Of a stretch of 43,675 bases of DNA, positions 43,403-43,675 are shown one piece after another (the first letter of the stretch is position 1; each line of letters begins with the position of its first letter). The DNA is from an uncultured Collinsella sp. Lineage in GTDB: Bacteria > Actinomycetota > Coriobacteriia > Coriobacteriales > Coriobacteriaceae. The stretch lies in assembly GCA_902490305.1 (NCBI GenBank), contig CABUDI010000015.1, positions 1 through 43,675 on the forward strand, written 5' to 3'. The position numbers were made by a program, and so were the translations under genes. The notes beneath the pieces are model-generated. The model worked only from the letters and a program-made list of their open reading frames with translations. It was not told the origin of the DNA and ran no database searches.

Positions 43403-43433
43403 ATTCTGCCGCAGGGAACGAATAACGCCCGAG

Positions 43434-43473
43434 AACGGGGACGCAGTTCAGGATAATCTGCGCCCCCGTTTTT
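43434..43473 (+). terminator. Terminator of the marR-ABC operon
   Basis: AACGGGGACGCAG (43434-43446) pairs with 43458-43470 with one mismatch, followed by TTTGTTTT. It is 32 nt after the stop. Confidence 0.92.
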
Positions 43474-43675
43474 GTTTTGCAGCCCTCGAAGCGCCTTCCC
43501 TGAGACCTCATTGACGGCGTTTTCCAGACCCCGTGGGCAAAAAAGAGCAAATATGAGTACGGTTACCTTTTTAGTAACAGCCAAAACCGCCTCAAACGAC
43601 CTCTTTGCGGCCTCTATTCGGGTCGCGCGCGCAGACGTGGTGTAAGAGTGTCCTGAGGTCCGTCGCTGCAAGTCC
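43474..43675. other. Gene-free end of window
   Basis: No credible gene. GTTAC-CTTTTTA-GTAAC around 43562-43579 is a small hairpin. GTGGGCAAAAA near 43532 is shared with 10982-10992 and may mark another dispersed repeat, but two short matches prove little. Confidence 0.4.

Overview
The window reads as chromosomal DNA of a high-GC, anaerobic gut actinobacterium, most likely Collinsella or a close relative (Coriobacteriia). This rests on gene content, codon usage and the style of the intergenic palindromes; no rRNA is present to confirm it. About 32 intact protein genes fill the window. I see no tRNA, rRNA, CRISPR array, prophage or intact insertion sequence. Mobile-looking material consists of small palindromic repeats and one deletion scar.

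Layout. 0-2.3 kb: a response regulator (degenerate GGDEF, receiver, HD-GYP) with an HPt protein downstream. 2.5-6.5 kb: alpha/beta hydrolase, COG0731-type radical SAM protein, SEC-C methionine aminopeptidase, 2-hydroxyacid dehydrogenase. 6.7-10.6 kb: M18 aminopeptidase, a membrane-anchored Ntn-type amide hydrolase, phosphofructokinase. 11-14.6 kb: MacB-like ATPase and a large FtsX-type permease. 14.8-17 kb: a GyrI-like protein behind a LexA-type box, a fused Abi/ClC relic, and ogt. 17.4-22.7 kb: the aspartate-to-threonine block asd, lysC, thrC, thrB (no homoserine dehydrogenase here). 23-27.5 kb: engB, MTA/SAH nucleosidase, class-A beta-lactamase-like hydrolase, PFL activase, DegV. 27.8-33.4 kb: a LacI-controlled fructoside/sucrose operon (two GH32-clan enzymes around a PTS IIBC). 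33.7-36.1 kb: pyruvate formate-lyase split into a 683-aa catalytic protein and an 83-aa glycyl-radical protein. 36.5-38.4 kb: a KdgT-type permease and a KduD-like SDR. 38.7-43.4 kb: a MarR regulator with a heterodimeric ABC exporter.

The genes suggest sugar fermentation (PTS, GH32, PFK, PFL), threonine synthesis from aspartate, and several stress or detoxification functions.

Three points deserve most attention. (1) Five large intergenic palindromes have unrelated or strongly diverged stems but a shared asymmetric internal loop, with compensatory stem changes. Four of the five lie 13-29 nt after a stop codon in the same orientation. This looks like an undescribed RNA (or DNA-hairpin) element family. 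(2) A GyrI-like gene sits behind a perfect CGAAC-N4-GTTCG dyad, suggesting SOS-controlled protection against DNA-reactive compounds. (3) Pyruvate formate-lyase is naturally split exactly at the linker before the glycyl-radical domain. Coordinates, motifs and palindromes were read by eye; no database search was run.
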